Shown here in pieces: positions 5,906 to 11,832 of a DNA stretch of 14,558 nucleotides. This stretch comes from GWC2-45-19 sp964358085 (lineage in GTDB: Bacteria > Patescibacteriota > Microgenomatia > CAZETR01 > Amesbacteraceae). The stretch's first letter is position 1. Each line of letters opens with the position of its first letter. A program made the position numbers and the translations under genes. The stretch covers positions 1 to 14,558 of the forward strand of contig CAYHNU010000015.1 in NCBI GenBank assembly GCA_964358085.1, given 5' to 3'. The notes under the pieces were generated by a model. That model did no database searches and was not told the DNA's origin. It saw nothing but the letters and a program-made list of their open reading frames with translations.

Positions 5906-6170
5906 ATTTGTAATCTGGGGCTGTTTTAGAACTCAACCCCAATAAAAATTGGCGCACAAAGTTTAAATTCGCTGGGGTATATACTTTTTGAGGTTTTTTC
6001 AAGAAAACCTGACGAATACGCTCTCTACCATACTTTTTAAACAGCCATTTCAGATTCTCCAAACTACCTAAACTCAACACCTGATTTACAATGTACCCCT
6101 CATCGCGTGTTAAATCCAAATTTTCAGTCTTTACGCTCCACAAAACCGCCTGTAATCTTTTGGGTACCAT
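5874..6170 (-). CDS. DUF6922-like protein, likely cognate antitoxin of the AbiEii toxin
   Basis: The 98-residue protein begins with VLWSVKTENLDLTRDEGYIVNQVLSLG and continues with ENLKWLFKKYGRERIRQVF. This pattern of a Trp-Ser start, a DxxxDxxYIxxxVL helix and a WLFxxYG helix is what I associate with the DUF6922 family, small helical proteins frequently encoded just before AbiEii toxins. It overlaps the toxin gene by 32 bases and starts 20 bases after the ybeY stop. A CATAAT six bases before its ATG may be a -10 element for a leaderless transcript, so it may be transcribed separately from ybeY. It is not the winged-helix AbiEi antitoxin type. The antitoxin role is inferred from position and family habit. 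Confidence 0.65.
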   Translation of the reverse strand: MVPKRLQAVLWSVKTENLDLTRDEGYIVNQVLSLGSLENLKWLFKKYGRERIRQVFLKKPQKVYTPANLNFVRQFLLGLSSKTAPDYKYDQTIPRRIG

Positions 6171-6190
6171 AACGTCATTATGCCACTTTT

Positions 6191-6469
6191 TTAGTCGTGG
6201 TGTACCCCCAACAAATGCAAACAGCCGTGTTCGGCCAGTAATTCCATATCTTTCTCGCGGTCACAAATCACAATATCCCCCAAACGGGTCACCCCGTCCG
6301 GATAGCTCGTGTCCCGGTCTAGTGGGAACGACAGCACATCGTGTGGCTTCCCGTCCCACAGCTTCTTCATCTCCTCCTCGCTTGCTGAAAATACATTTAT
6401 TTCATAGTCCCCCACCACTCCATGCTCACGGACGATTCTTTCCAGCTGAAAATTAGTCAATTTTTTCAT
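6191..6469 (-). CDS. ybeY: Endoribonuclease / rRNA maturation factor YbeY (short form)
   Basis: YbeY is a zinc-dependent RNase needed for 16S rRNA 3'-end maturation and ribosome quality control. The landmarks are HDVLSFPLD (residues 43-51), GDIVIC (64-69) and the C-terminal zinc motif HGCLHLLGVHH (80-90), whose three ligands are His80, His84 and His90. The usual Asp of the GYDH stretch is His89. At 92 residues it is far shorter than the usual 150 or so: it lacks most of the N-terminal subdomain and ends two residues after the last zinc ligand. The start overlaps yqeY by 17 bases, in a ribosome-related run with rpsU and yqeY. A second copy of its last codons lies at 5204-5242. The short C-terminus may reflect integration at this end of the gene. 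Confidence 0.85.
   Translation of the reverse strand: MKKLTNFQLERIVREHGVVGDYEINVFSASEEEMKKLWDGKPHDVLSFPLDRDTSYPDGVTRLGDIVICDREKDMELLAEHGCLHLLGVHHD
6207..6229 (+). repeat. Direct repeat, proximal copy (att-like, in ybeY 3' end)
   Basis: This is the partner of 5220-5242, with 21 of 23 bases identical. It lies within the last codons of intact ybeY. The interval between the copies contains only the antitoxin-toxin pair. Confidence 0.7.
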
Positions 6470-6887
6470 GCACCAACTTCGCCACTAAACTCCCGTCCGC
6501 TCTGCCTTTAAACACCGGCGCTACTATTCGCATGGCTTGCCCAAAATCCTTAATATCTTGATTACTTAGTATCTTAGTCACTTCATCTCTTACTTCTTCT
6601 TCGCTCATCATTTTTGGCATGTACGCCTGCAATATCTCCAGCTCCTGTTTTTCCTTGGCTACCGACTCACTCCGCCCCGCCTTTCCAAACGACTCTATCG
6701 CCTCCCGCCTCTTTTTGGCCTCATTTTGTACCACAACCACTACATCCTCATCAGTCAGATCTCTCTGCACGTCAATCTGCTTATAACCCAGTGCACTGAT
6801 CAGCATCCGTAGCACCGACACCTTCAGGGCATCTCCTAATTTCATGGCCGATGTTAAATCGGCCTTAATACGATCGGCGTTTGACAT
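6453..6887 (-). CDS. yqeY: GatB/YqeY domain protein
   Basis: The 144-residue protein matches the free-standing YqeY family, which shares its helical fold with the C-terminal tRNA-binding tail of the GatB amidotransferase subunit. Recognisable segments are LKVSVLRMLISAL near residues 20-32, NEAKKRREAIESFGKAGR (55-72), EKQELEILQAYMPKMMSEEEV and the closing GRADGSLVAKLV, all in family order and at normal length. The molecular role is not settled; it is assumed to act on tRNA. Its start overlaps rpsU by 23 bases and its end overlaps ybeY by 17 bases. The rpsU-yqeY pairing is common across bacteria. Confidence 0.92.
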   Translation of the reverse strand: MSNADRIKADLTSAMKLGDALKVSVLRMLISALGYKQIDVQRDLTDEDVVVVVQNEAKKRREAIESFGKAGRSESVAKEKQELEILQAYMPKMMSEEEVRDEVTKILSNQDIKDFGQAMRIVAPVFKGRADGSLVAKLVHEKID

Positions 6888-7059
6888 ATCGGTTAGCCCT
6901 CCGCTCTTTGGCTTTTTCTTGTTTAACCAGCGAAGGCTTTTTGTAAAATTCCCGTTTTTTCAGTTCCAGCAACACCTCATCTGCCAGCACTTTCTTACGA
7001 AAGTCAGAGATCAGTTTGTCGTCGGATTGGCCGGGTTTTCTGCGTACAACTGTAGGCAT
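6865..7059 (-). CDS. rpsU: 30S ribosomal protein S21
   Basis: The 64-residue, very basic protein matches bS21: VVRRKPGQSDDKLISDFRKKV at the N-terminus, then LLELKKREFYKKPSLVKQEK and a lysine/arginine-rich tail. S21 sits on the small subunit near the anti-Shine-Dalgarno end of 16S rRNA and assists initiation. The gene starts three bases after the HIT-protein stop and overlaps yqeY by 23 bases, so translation of all three is likely coupled. The length is normal for the family. Confidence 0.95.
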   Translation of the reverse strand: MPTVVRRKPGQSDDKLISDFRKKVLADEVLLELKKREFYKKPSLVKQEKAKERRANRYVKRRSY

Positions 7060-7062
7060 AAA

Positions 7063-7368
7063 TTATTTCACCCCTCCCTTCAAATGATAATGCAGGTGGG
7101 CCACCACTCTGTAGCTACCTCCATTCATAAACGCTTGATAATAAGTCATGTGCAATTTTTCGGCCAGTCTCTCCGCCGTCTGCATCAATTTTCCCGCTAA
7201 TTCCGCCCCTGCTTCTGATGTATTTTCCACATGTTTTTTGGGCACTACCAATATATGAATTGGCGCATCGCGGTTAATATCGTCAAAAGCTATAATCTCT
7301 TCGTCTTCGTATAGCTTTTTGTTGGATATCTCCCCCGCCACAATCTTACAAAAAACACAGTCCTGCAT
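7063..7368 (-). CDS. HIT-family (HINT-like) nucleotide hydrolase
   Basis: This 101-residue protein has the full histidine-triad layout: CVFCKIVAGEI at the start (Cys4 and Cys7, zinc ligands in HINT proteins), IIAFDDINRDAPIHILVVPKKH in the middle, and the catalytic HLHYHLKGG with His91, His93 and His95. HINT enzymes hydrolyse purine nucleoside phosphoramidates and adenylates. The region just before the triad is RVVAHLH where QxVxHxH is usual, a minor departure. The ATG is seven bases downstream of a TATAAT, and an AGGGG in that gap could also act as a weak ribosome binding site. It is the first gene of the HIT-rpsU-yqeY-ybeY run. Confidence 0.92.
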   Translation of the reverse strand: MQDCVFCKIVAGEISNKKLYEDEEIIAFDDINRDAPIHILVVPKKHVENTSEAGAELAGKLMQTAERLAEKLHMTYYQAFMNGGSYRVVAHLHYHLKGGVK

Positions 7369-7375
7369 ATCCCCT

Positions 7376-7381
7376 ATTATA
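7376..7381 (-). promoter_or_regulatory. -10 element for the HIT-rpsU-yqeY-ybeY run
   Basis: A perfect TATAAT on the minus strand ends seven bases before the ATG at 7368. The -35 region lies within the start of tgt and is not a good match. Transcription would begin at or next to the start codon. It is back to back with the tgt -10. Confidence 0.55.
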
Positions 7382-7385
7382 CCAA

Positions 7386-7391
7386 TATAAT
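7386..7391 (+). promoter_or_regulatory. -10 element for tgt (leaderless)
   Basis: A perfect TATAAT is followed by six bases and the ATG at 7398, leaving no space for a ribosome binding site. A weak -35 candidate (CTGCAT, 7364-7369) lies 16 bases upstream. Confidence 0.6.
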
Positions 7392-7397
7392 ATCATC

Positions 7398-8441
7398 ATG
7401 TCCCCCGTTAAAACACTCTCCACTCCCCATGGAAACATTACCCTACCCATCTTTATGCCTGTCGGCACCGCAGCCTCGGTTAAATCCCTTTCCCGGGAAG
7501 ATTTAGAAAGCATCGGCGCCAGCATAATTTTGGCCAACAACTATCATTTGTATCTCCGGCCCGGTTCAAAAAATGTTAAGAAACTTGGCGGCATTCATAA
7601 ATTCATGAATTGGCCCCACCCCGTCCTCACCGACTCCGGCGGTTTTCAGGTCCATAGTTTGCACCCCAAAATTTCCGACGAAGGAGTTGAATTTACTTCC
7701 CACCTCGACGGCGCCAAACATTTCTTTACTCCCGAACTGGCCACTCAATCTCAAATAGATATCGGCGCCGATATTATTATGGCTTTTGACCACTGCGTTC
7801 CTCCAAATGCCTCTCATTCCTACGCCCGCGCCGCCATCACCCGCACCCACCAGTGGTTGCTGCGCTGCATTAAGACTATGAACCATGAACCAACTAACCA
7901 ATCACTATTCGGCATAATCCAAGGAGGAGAATATCCCGACCTACTGCGAGAATCTGCCAAATTCATAGTTGACCAGGACCTTCCTGGAGTAGCCATTGGC
8001 GGGGCAGTTATCGGTTCCGACCCGCACCAAACAGCCGATACTATTGCTGCCATCCGCGACCTTCTTCCCAAAAATAAACCCCTCTATGCCATGGGGGTTG
8101 GTGTCCGACCTTCCGACTTGCTAAACGTCATCCGGGCTGGTGCCGATATGTTCGATTGCGTGGCCCCCACCCGTTTAGCCCGGACAGGTCTCCTCTATAA
8201 TCACGGATCCAAAAATGAACGCATAGATATCAGCCAATCAAAATACAAATTAGACCAAAATCCCATCGATAATTGCTGCGACTGCCCCACTTGTAAAACT
8301 TACTCCCGCGCTTATTTGCATCATCTCTTTAAGTGCAAGGAACTTCTTTTCTATCGCCTAGCCAGTATGCATAATCTTCGAGTAATGCTCAAAACAGCCA
8401 ACCCCGGTTTACCCCTCAACAAAAAGTACTCATTTTGCTGA
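7398..8441 (+). CDS. tgt: tRNA-guanine transglycosylase (queuine/preQ1 tRNA-ribosyltransferase)
   Basis: Tgt swaps guanine 34 of GUN-anticodon tRNAs for preQ1 on the way to queuosine. Visible landmarks are MPVGTAASVKSL (residues 20-31), LTDSGGFQ with Asp79, GIIQGG (172-177), MFDCVAPTR with the nucleophile Asp253, and the zinc site CDCPTC (294-299) with His325. The base-pocket loop reads GGAVIGSD (201-208) where bacterial enzymes usually have GGLAVGE, so the glutamate is not conserved. At 347 residues it is somewhat short, mainly at the C-terminus. A low-complexity stretch at residues 160-169 is noted separately. The gene stands alone on the plus strand, divergent from the HIT gene and ending two bases from the next minus-strand gene. 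No queuosine synthesis gene is present in the window. Confidence 0.95.
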   Translation: MSPVKTLSTPHGNITLPIFMPVGTAASVKSLSREDLESIGASIILANNYHLYLRPGSKNVKKLGGIHKFMNWPHPVLTDSGGFQVHSLHPKISDEGVEFTSHLDGAKHFFTPELATQSQIDIGADIIMAFDHCVPPNASHSYARAAITRTHQWLLRCIKTMNHEPTNQSLFGIIQGGEYPDLLRESAKFIVDQDLPGVAIGGAVIGSDPHQTADTIAAIRDLLPKNKPLYAMGVGVRPSDLLNVIRAGADMFDCVAPTRLARTGLLYNHGSKNERIDISQSKYKLDQNPIDNCCDCPTCKTYSRAYLHHLFKCKELLFYRLASMHNLRVMLKTANPGLPLNKKYSFC

Positions 8442-8443
8442 TA

Positions 8444-8641
8444 TTACAAGCCCTCAGCCGAATTCTGCAGTTCTACGAAGTCCGCCGCCCCTCCGTCATC
8501 TTCCGTCGCCATCAGTTCTTTATTCAAATCTTCTCCTGTTGTTACCGGAGTGTTAACCGTTGGAGTTTTTCTTCCTACCTTCATCCAAACCAAAACTGCC
8601 ACTAAAACCAAAACTGCTAATATCGCCAGTGTTTTTTTCAT
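8444..8641 (-). CDS. Small membrane-anchored protein
   Basis: The 65-residue protein has two N-terminal lysines, one hydrophobic helix (about residues 4-20), then a polar, acidic tail of about 40 residues that should face outside. No family is recognised. Its ATG overlaps the stop of the upstream exported coiled-coil gene (ATGA, 8641-8638), so the two are probably translated together. It converges with tgt, with only two bases between the stop codons. Confidence 0.65.
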   Translation of the reverse strand: MKKTLAILAVLVLVAVLVWMKVGRKTPTVNTPVTTGEDLNKELMATEDDGGAADFVELQNSAEGL

Positions 8642-9132
8642 GGCGTCGGTGTACTTACAGGTTTAACACTTTTAATCGCATCAGACACCGCTTTCCGCGC
8701 TGGAACAATTTTCCCTTCATGTAAGTTGCGCAAATCCGTCATTAACGCTTTCATCGCCTCCCCCACGTTAATCTTTAATTTATCTTCAGTAGAAATAGTT
8801 ATCACATACGTCTTACCCGCTTGAGCCGCCACCGTGCTTCTGGCATCGGTCACCGCCGCCCCTGCTGCCGTCGTATCCCCACCTCTGGCTTTAACTTTAA
8901 CCAGTATCTCGCCCATTTTATCCAGATGTCTCGTCATCGCATCCGTTCTTCGTTTGTTTATCTCTGCTATTTTGGCATCTGCCCGTTCCACAATCTTCCT
9001 CTTCTGTTCATCCCTAACAGTCTGCATCTTCTGACGAAACAATTCTCTTTTCGCTCCAGGAGCCACATCCTTAGCCATCACCGAACCGGTCATCACCATT
9101 CCCGTTAAAATCAACACTGCTACTCTCCTCAT
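8638..9132 (-). CDS. Exported coiled-coil protein
   Basis: This 164-residue protein starts with a classical Sec signal peptide (RR, then VAVLILTGMVMTGSVMA, with probable cleavage after the AMA-like VMA at residue 20). A strongly charged helix of coiled-coil character follows at about residues 28-80, then an alanine/threonine-rich segment, a second helix and a Pro/Thr-rich end. Proteins of this general build are frequent in CPR genomes, but I cannot assign a function. It starts four bases after the rseP stop and overlaps the 65-residue gene, so all three are likely co-transcribed. It may be a cell-envelope protein. Confidence 0.7.
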   Translation of the reverse strand: MRRVAVLILTGMVMTGSVMAKDVAPGAKRELFRQKMQTVRDEQKRKIVERADAKIAEINKRRTDAMTRHLDKMGEILVKVKARGGDTTAAGAAVTDARSTVAAQAGKTYVITISTEDKLKINVGEAMKALMTDLRNLHEGKIVPARKAVSDAIKSVKPVSTPTP

Positions 9133-9136
9133 TTTG

Positions 9137-10288
9137 TCACTTCAGTCTAGCAAGTTTTAATAACTTGTCAACCCATCCCATCCTCCATACATCCTGTAGC
9201 GAAATAAGAGCCAACAGTCCCAGCAAAAGCGCCATCCCCCAAGTATTAATTTTTTGTTCCAATTCCACCGCCAATCTTTTTCGCCTGACCCATTCCAGCC
9301 ATATAAAAAACATCCGCCCTCCGTCTAGAGCCGGAATCGGCAGCACATTAAACACCGCCAGATTCACCGACAGTATCGCCACCAGCTCTACAAGCGGCCA
9401 AACTCCACCACGAACCACTACATCGGTCAACTGATAAATACCCACCGGCCCGGCCACTCCTTCCGGGGCCTTTCCCGCGGCCAAACTTCTCCCAATCTCC
9501 CGTAATCCGTCCACCACTCTGGTCATCCACATTCCTGTTGTCCGCACCCCCGCCACCACGGCATTTACTGAACACCGAATACTGAATACCGAACATTTCT
9601 CTACTGTAATGTACGGATAATCCGCTATTCCCACTCCCACCGGCCCCTGTCCCTCTGGTGGATTCTCTCGAGGCGTTACTCTCACCGCTAGATCAGTATA
9701 ACTGTCCTGGGTAATACCCTCCAAAAGTTGCGTTCCTTTACCCCGCCGCACTGTTAAATTCACTTCCACCCCAGCCCATGACCGCATCAATTTACCAAAC
9801 TCATTACCATCTTTTATCCCTTTATTCTCTATCCTTATCACCCTATCTTCAATTTTTAGCCCCGCCTTCTCGGCAGGACTATCGTTTTCTATCTTCAAAA
9901 TAGTTACCTGATTTTCCAAAGTCTGCGGCACCCCCAAAACCGCGTACAAGGCTACAAATCCCACCACAGCCAAGACAATGTTCATAATCACCCCGGCCGC
10001 GACAACCATCATCCGTTGTTTCCGGCCCCTACTCCAAAAATCTTTTCCTTTTCCCTTTACCTCAGTCTCTTCTCCATACAGCCTCACAAACCCTCCAAAC
10101 AACAATGGATAAATAGAATAAAGTGTTTCTCCTCTTTTAATTTGAAATATGTGCCGGGTAAACGGTAAACCAAAAGCAAACTCCTCAACTTTTATCCCCA
10201 GTATTCTCGCCGCAGCAAAATGCCCCAATTCGTGAATAAGGACCAGTATCGACAACACCCCTAAAAAAATCACAAACGTCATTATCAC
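9137..10288 (-). CDS. rseP: Site-2 intramembrane zinc metalloprotease, RseP/M50 family
   Basis: RseP-type proteases cut membrane-bound regulators or leftover signal peptides within the membrane. Of 383 residues, the first helix carries the zinc motif HELGH (19-23). GGFVRLYGEE follows (65-74), then a second helix (about 94-118), one PDZ domain (about 125-185, ENDSPAEKAGLKIEDRV), and the second active-site helix with NVLPIPALDGGRM (314-325), which supplies the third ligand Asp322. The end helix lies near residues 350-365. A short stretch, about residues 230-241, falls between the PDZ domain and the third helix and is encoded by a degenerate repeat described separately. The start is GTG at 10288; ATG at 10282 is equally possible, and neither has a ribosome binding site. 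It lies downstream of a small membrane-protein gene. Confidence 0.94.
   Translation of the reverse strand: MIMTFVIFLGVLSILVLIHELGHFAAARILGIKVEEFAFGLPFTRHIFQIKRGETLYSIYPLLFGGFVRLYGEETEVKGKGKDFWSRGRKQRMMVVAAGVIMNIVLAVVGFVALYAVLGVPQTLENQVTILKIENDSPAEKAGLKIEDRVIRIENKGIKDGNEFGKLMRSWAGVEVNLTVRRGKGTQLLEGITQDSYTDLAVRVTPRENPPEGQGPVGVGIADYPYITVEKCSVFSIRCSVNAVVAGVRTTGMWMTRVVDGLREIGRSLAAGKAPEGVAGPVGIYQLTDVVVRGGVWPLVELVAILSVNLAVFNVLPIPALDGGRMFFIWLEWVRRKRLAVELEQKINTWGMALLLGLLALISLQDVWRMGWVDKLLKLARLK
9566..9598. repeat. Degenerate TATTCRRT-type short tandem repeat inside rseP
   Basis: Four imperfect units built around GAATAC/GAACAC on the plus strand encode the segment CSVFSIRCSV. The 33 bases align without gaps to 14221-14253 in glyA at 22 positions, nearly all differences being transitions. 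The stretch falls in a poorly conserved loop of RseP. Confidence 0.5.
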
Positions 10289-10297
10289 TGAAGTCTA

Positions 10298-10501
10298 TCA
10301 AAGTCTAGTCCTTCTCGCCATCGCAATTCCCCAAGGAATAGCTGCTACCAGCAAAATCAAACAGTCAGCTCCCTCGCCAATCAACAAACGCGATCCTCCC
10401 GCTGTTGCTATTGTCAGAACCACAAATGCCACAAACTTCACCACGTCCTTTCTAGTTTTCTTATTTTCTTGTTCTCTCAAATATGTCGTGTTTAATTCCA
10501 T
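10298..10501 (-). CDS. Small two-helix membrane protein
   Basis: The 67-residue protein has a charged N-terminus (residues 1-18), two hydrophobic segments (about 20-38 and 44-61) joined by a short loop, and a basic end. It is not recognised. The ATG at 10501 is seven bases after a TATAAT, which suggests a leaderless transcript, and no ribosome binding site is seen. It lies nine bases before the rseP start and is probably the first gene of the rseP transcript. Confidence 0.6.
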   Translation of the reverse strand: MELNTTYLREQENKKTRKDVVKFVAFVVLTIATAGGSRLLIGEGADCLILLVAAIPWGIAMARRTRL

Positions 10502-10508
10502 AACTTAA

Positions 10509-10514
10509 ATTATA
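10509..10514 (-). promoter_or_regulatory. -10 element for the small membrane protein-rseP transcript
   Basis: A perfect TATAAT on the minus strand is followed by seven bases and the ATG at 10501. No convincing -35 is visible. It is back to back with the promoter of the plus-strand gene that starts at 10572. Confidence 0.5.
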
Positions 10515-10537
10515 CTACAACCCTATAGTAAGCATAC

Positions 10538-10567
10538 TTGACATTCGCCATAATAGTGCAAAAATAT
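10538..10567 (+). promoter_or_regulatory. Promoter of the 81-residue membrane protein gene
   Basis: A consensus -35 TTGACA (10538-10543) is followed after 18 bases by AAATAT (10562-10567), a moderate -10. The GTG start codon comes only four bases later, so the message would again have almost no leader. Confidence 0.45.
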
Positions 10568-10571
10568 CACT

Positions 10572-10817
10572 GTGGCGATTCCAGATTATGAGACCAGACC
10601 TCTCAAAATAAAGACAGAGTGGATTCTAGCCGGCCTCGAACTTGCAACGGCAGGACTAGTTGCAGTCGGCTTAATCTATCTAGGCCAAGACATTCCTATC
10701 CTTCCTCGAATCAGCCTTGGGATACTCGCTGTTGTTCCAGGTTTTGTCCAGGCAGTAGAAGCCACTTATGATTCTATTAGAAACGTCTTCGACGAGTACT
10801 GCGATCCCTCCAGATAA
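10572..10817 (+). CDS. Small two-helix membrane protein
   Basis: This 81-residue protein has a polar N-terminus, then two hydrophobic segments (about residues 17-36 and 43-60) and an acidic C-terminal tail. No family is recognised. The start is GTG with no ribosome binding site; a TTGACA promoter lies just upstream. The stop is one base from the frr stop on the other strand, a fully compact convergent pair. It is one of only two plus-strand genes in the window. Confidence 0.55.
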   Translation: MAIPDYETRPLKIKTEWILAGLELATAGLVAVGLIYLGQDIPILPRISLGILAVVPGFVQAVEATYDSIRNVFDEYCDPSR

Positions 10818-10818
10818 T

Positions 10819-11379
10819 TCAAACTTGCATTAGTTCCGCCTCTTTGGCCTTTCCGATTTTCTCGATTTCTTCCATCATTTGATCCGTAATTTTTTGCAGC
10901 TCCTCTTCCGTCCTACGGCGGTCGTCCTCCGGCAAACTGCCATCTTCAAATTGTCTCTTCACCTCTGTCATCAGTTCGTGCCGGGTCTGCCGCACCTTCA
11001 CCCGCCCATCTTCCAGTTTTACATGCAGCATTTTTACGTATTCCAATCGCCGCTCACTCGTCAGCGCCGGCACTGCAACCCGGATCACGTTACTATCAAT
11101 CACCGGCGTTAGACCAGCGTTAGCCGCCTCGATATCCCGCCTAATATCCCCGATAATCGACGGGTCATAAGGAGTAATTACCAGACTCCCAGCGTCCGGA
11201 ACTGAAATCGTTCCCAGTTCTACTACCCTCATCTTGGCCGTTCCGCCGTACGCCCCAATCACGATATTTTCCACCAATGCTGATGTAGCTCGTCCAGTCC
11301 TAATCGTCCCCACATCCGCCCGCACAAAATCCACGCATTTCTGCATCTTCGTCTTCACTTCCCCCAAATCCATATACAT
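10819..11379 (-). CDS. frr: Ribosome recycling factor
   Basis: RRF works with EF-G to split the ribosome after termination. The 186 residues show the whole family: VRTGRA-like IRTGRATSALVENI (26-39), the domain II beta-barrel YGGTAKMRVVELGTISVPDAGSL, ITPYDPSIIGDIRRDI, and RRLEYVKMLHVKLEDGRVKVRQTRHE in the helical bundle. The length is normal. The ATG at 11379 directly follows the tsf stop (TAG then ATG); a second ATG two codons in gives a more typical N-terminus (MDLGEVK) and may be the real start. It is the last gene of the rpsB-tsf-frr transcript. pyrH, which commonly sits between tsf and frr, is absent. Confidence 0.96.
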   Translation of the reverse strand: MYMDLGEVKTKMQKCVDFVRADVGTIRTGRATSALVENIVIGAYGGTAKMRVVELGTISVPDAGSLVITPYDPSIIGDIRRDIEAANAGLTPVIDSNVIRVAVPALTSERRLEYVKMLHVKLEDGRVKVRQTRHELMTEVKRQFEDGSLPEDDRRRTEEELQKITDQMMEEIEKIGKAKEAELMQV

Positions 11380-11832
11380 CTATATTACCACTACCTTAAA
11401 ATCCGTCACCAAAATATTTTCCCCCAGTACACCCACAGTTTCCTGGATCAGTTCGGAAATTTTTTTGGATGCATCACGGACATATTCCTGATCTAAGAGT
11501 TCATCTACTGTGGCAGGTTTCGCAGAAGCCACATGCAAAGATAATTCCTTGCCCAAATTTTGAAAATGGTCGGTTTTGGCCACAAAATCGGTCTCGCAGG
11601 CCAGGGCGACTAGACTCCCCAGCCTACCCGTGTGATGAATATACGAAAACACTCTTCCCGCTTTAACTTCGCGCTCGCTTTTTTTGGCAGCTTTTTCAAT
11701 TCCTTTTTTTCTTAGTATCTTAATCGCTTCATCCATCTTCCCGTTCGTTTCTTCCAGCGCCTGCCGGCAATCAGCAATTCCCGCGTCCGTCTTTTCCCGC
11801 AGTCTTTTAATGTCCTCTATCTTAACTTTCAT
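11380..11832 (-). CDS. tsf: Elongation factor Ts (short form)
   Basis: EF-Ts is the nucleotide exchange factor of EF-Tu. At 150 residues this is about half the E. coli length: the N-terminal UBA-like domain (KIEDIKRLREKTDAGIADCRQALEE, 3-29), the linker and a single core subdomain are kept, with the exchange motif ETDFVAK (79-85). The second core subdomain and coiled coil of longer forms are missing. Such minimal forms are known from Thermus-like and reduced genomes. The ATG overlaps the rpsB stop (ATGA), so it is coupled to rpsB, and the stop abuts frr. Confidence 0.95.
   Translation of the reverse strand: MKVKIEDIKRLREKTDAGIADCRQALEETNGKMDEAIKILRKKGIEKAAKKSEREVKAGRVFSYIHHTGRLGSLVALACETDFVAKTDHFQNLGKELSLHVASAKPATVDELLDQEYVRDASKKISELIQETVGVLGENILVTDFKVVVI

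Noticed and set aside
5874..6170. Winged-helix AbiEi antitoxin
   Set aside because: The protein is only 98 residues and its helices match the DUF6922 pattern; there is no wing-type DNA-binding region.
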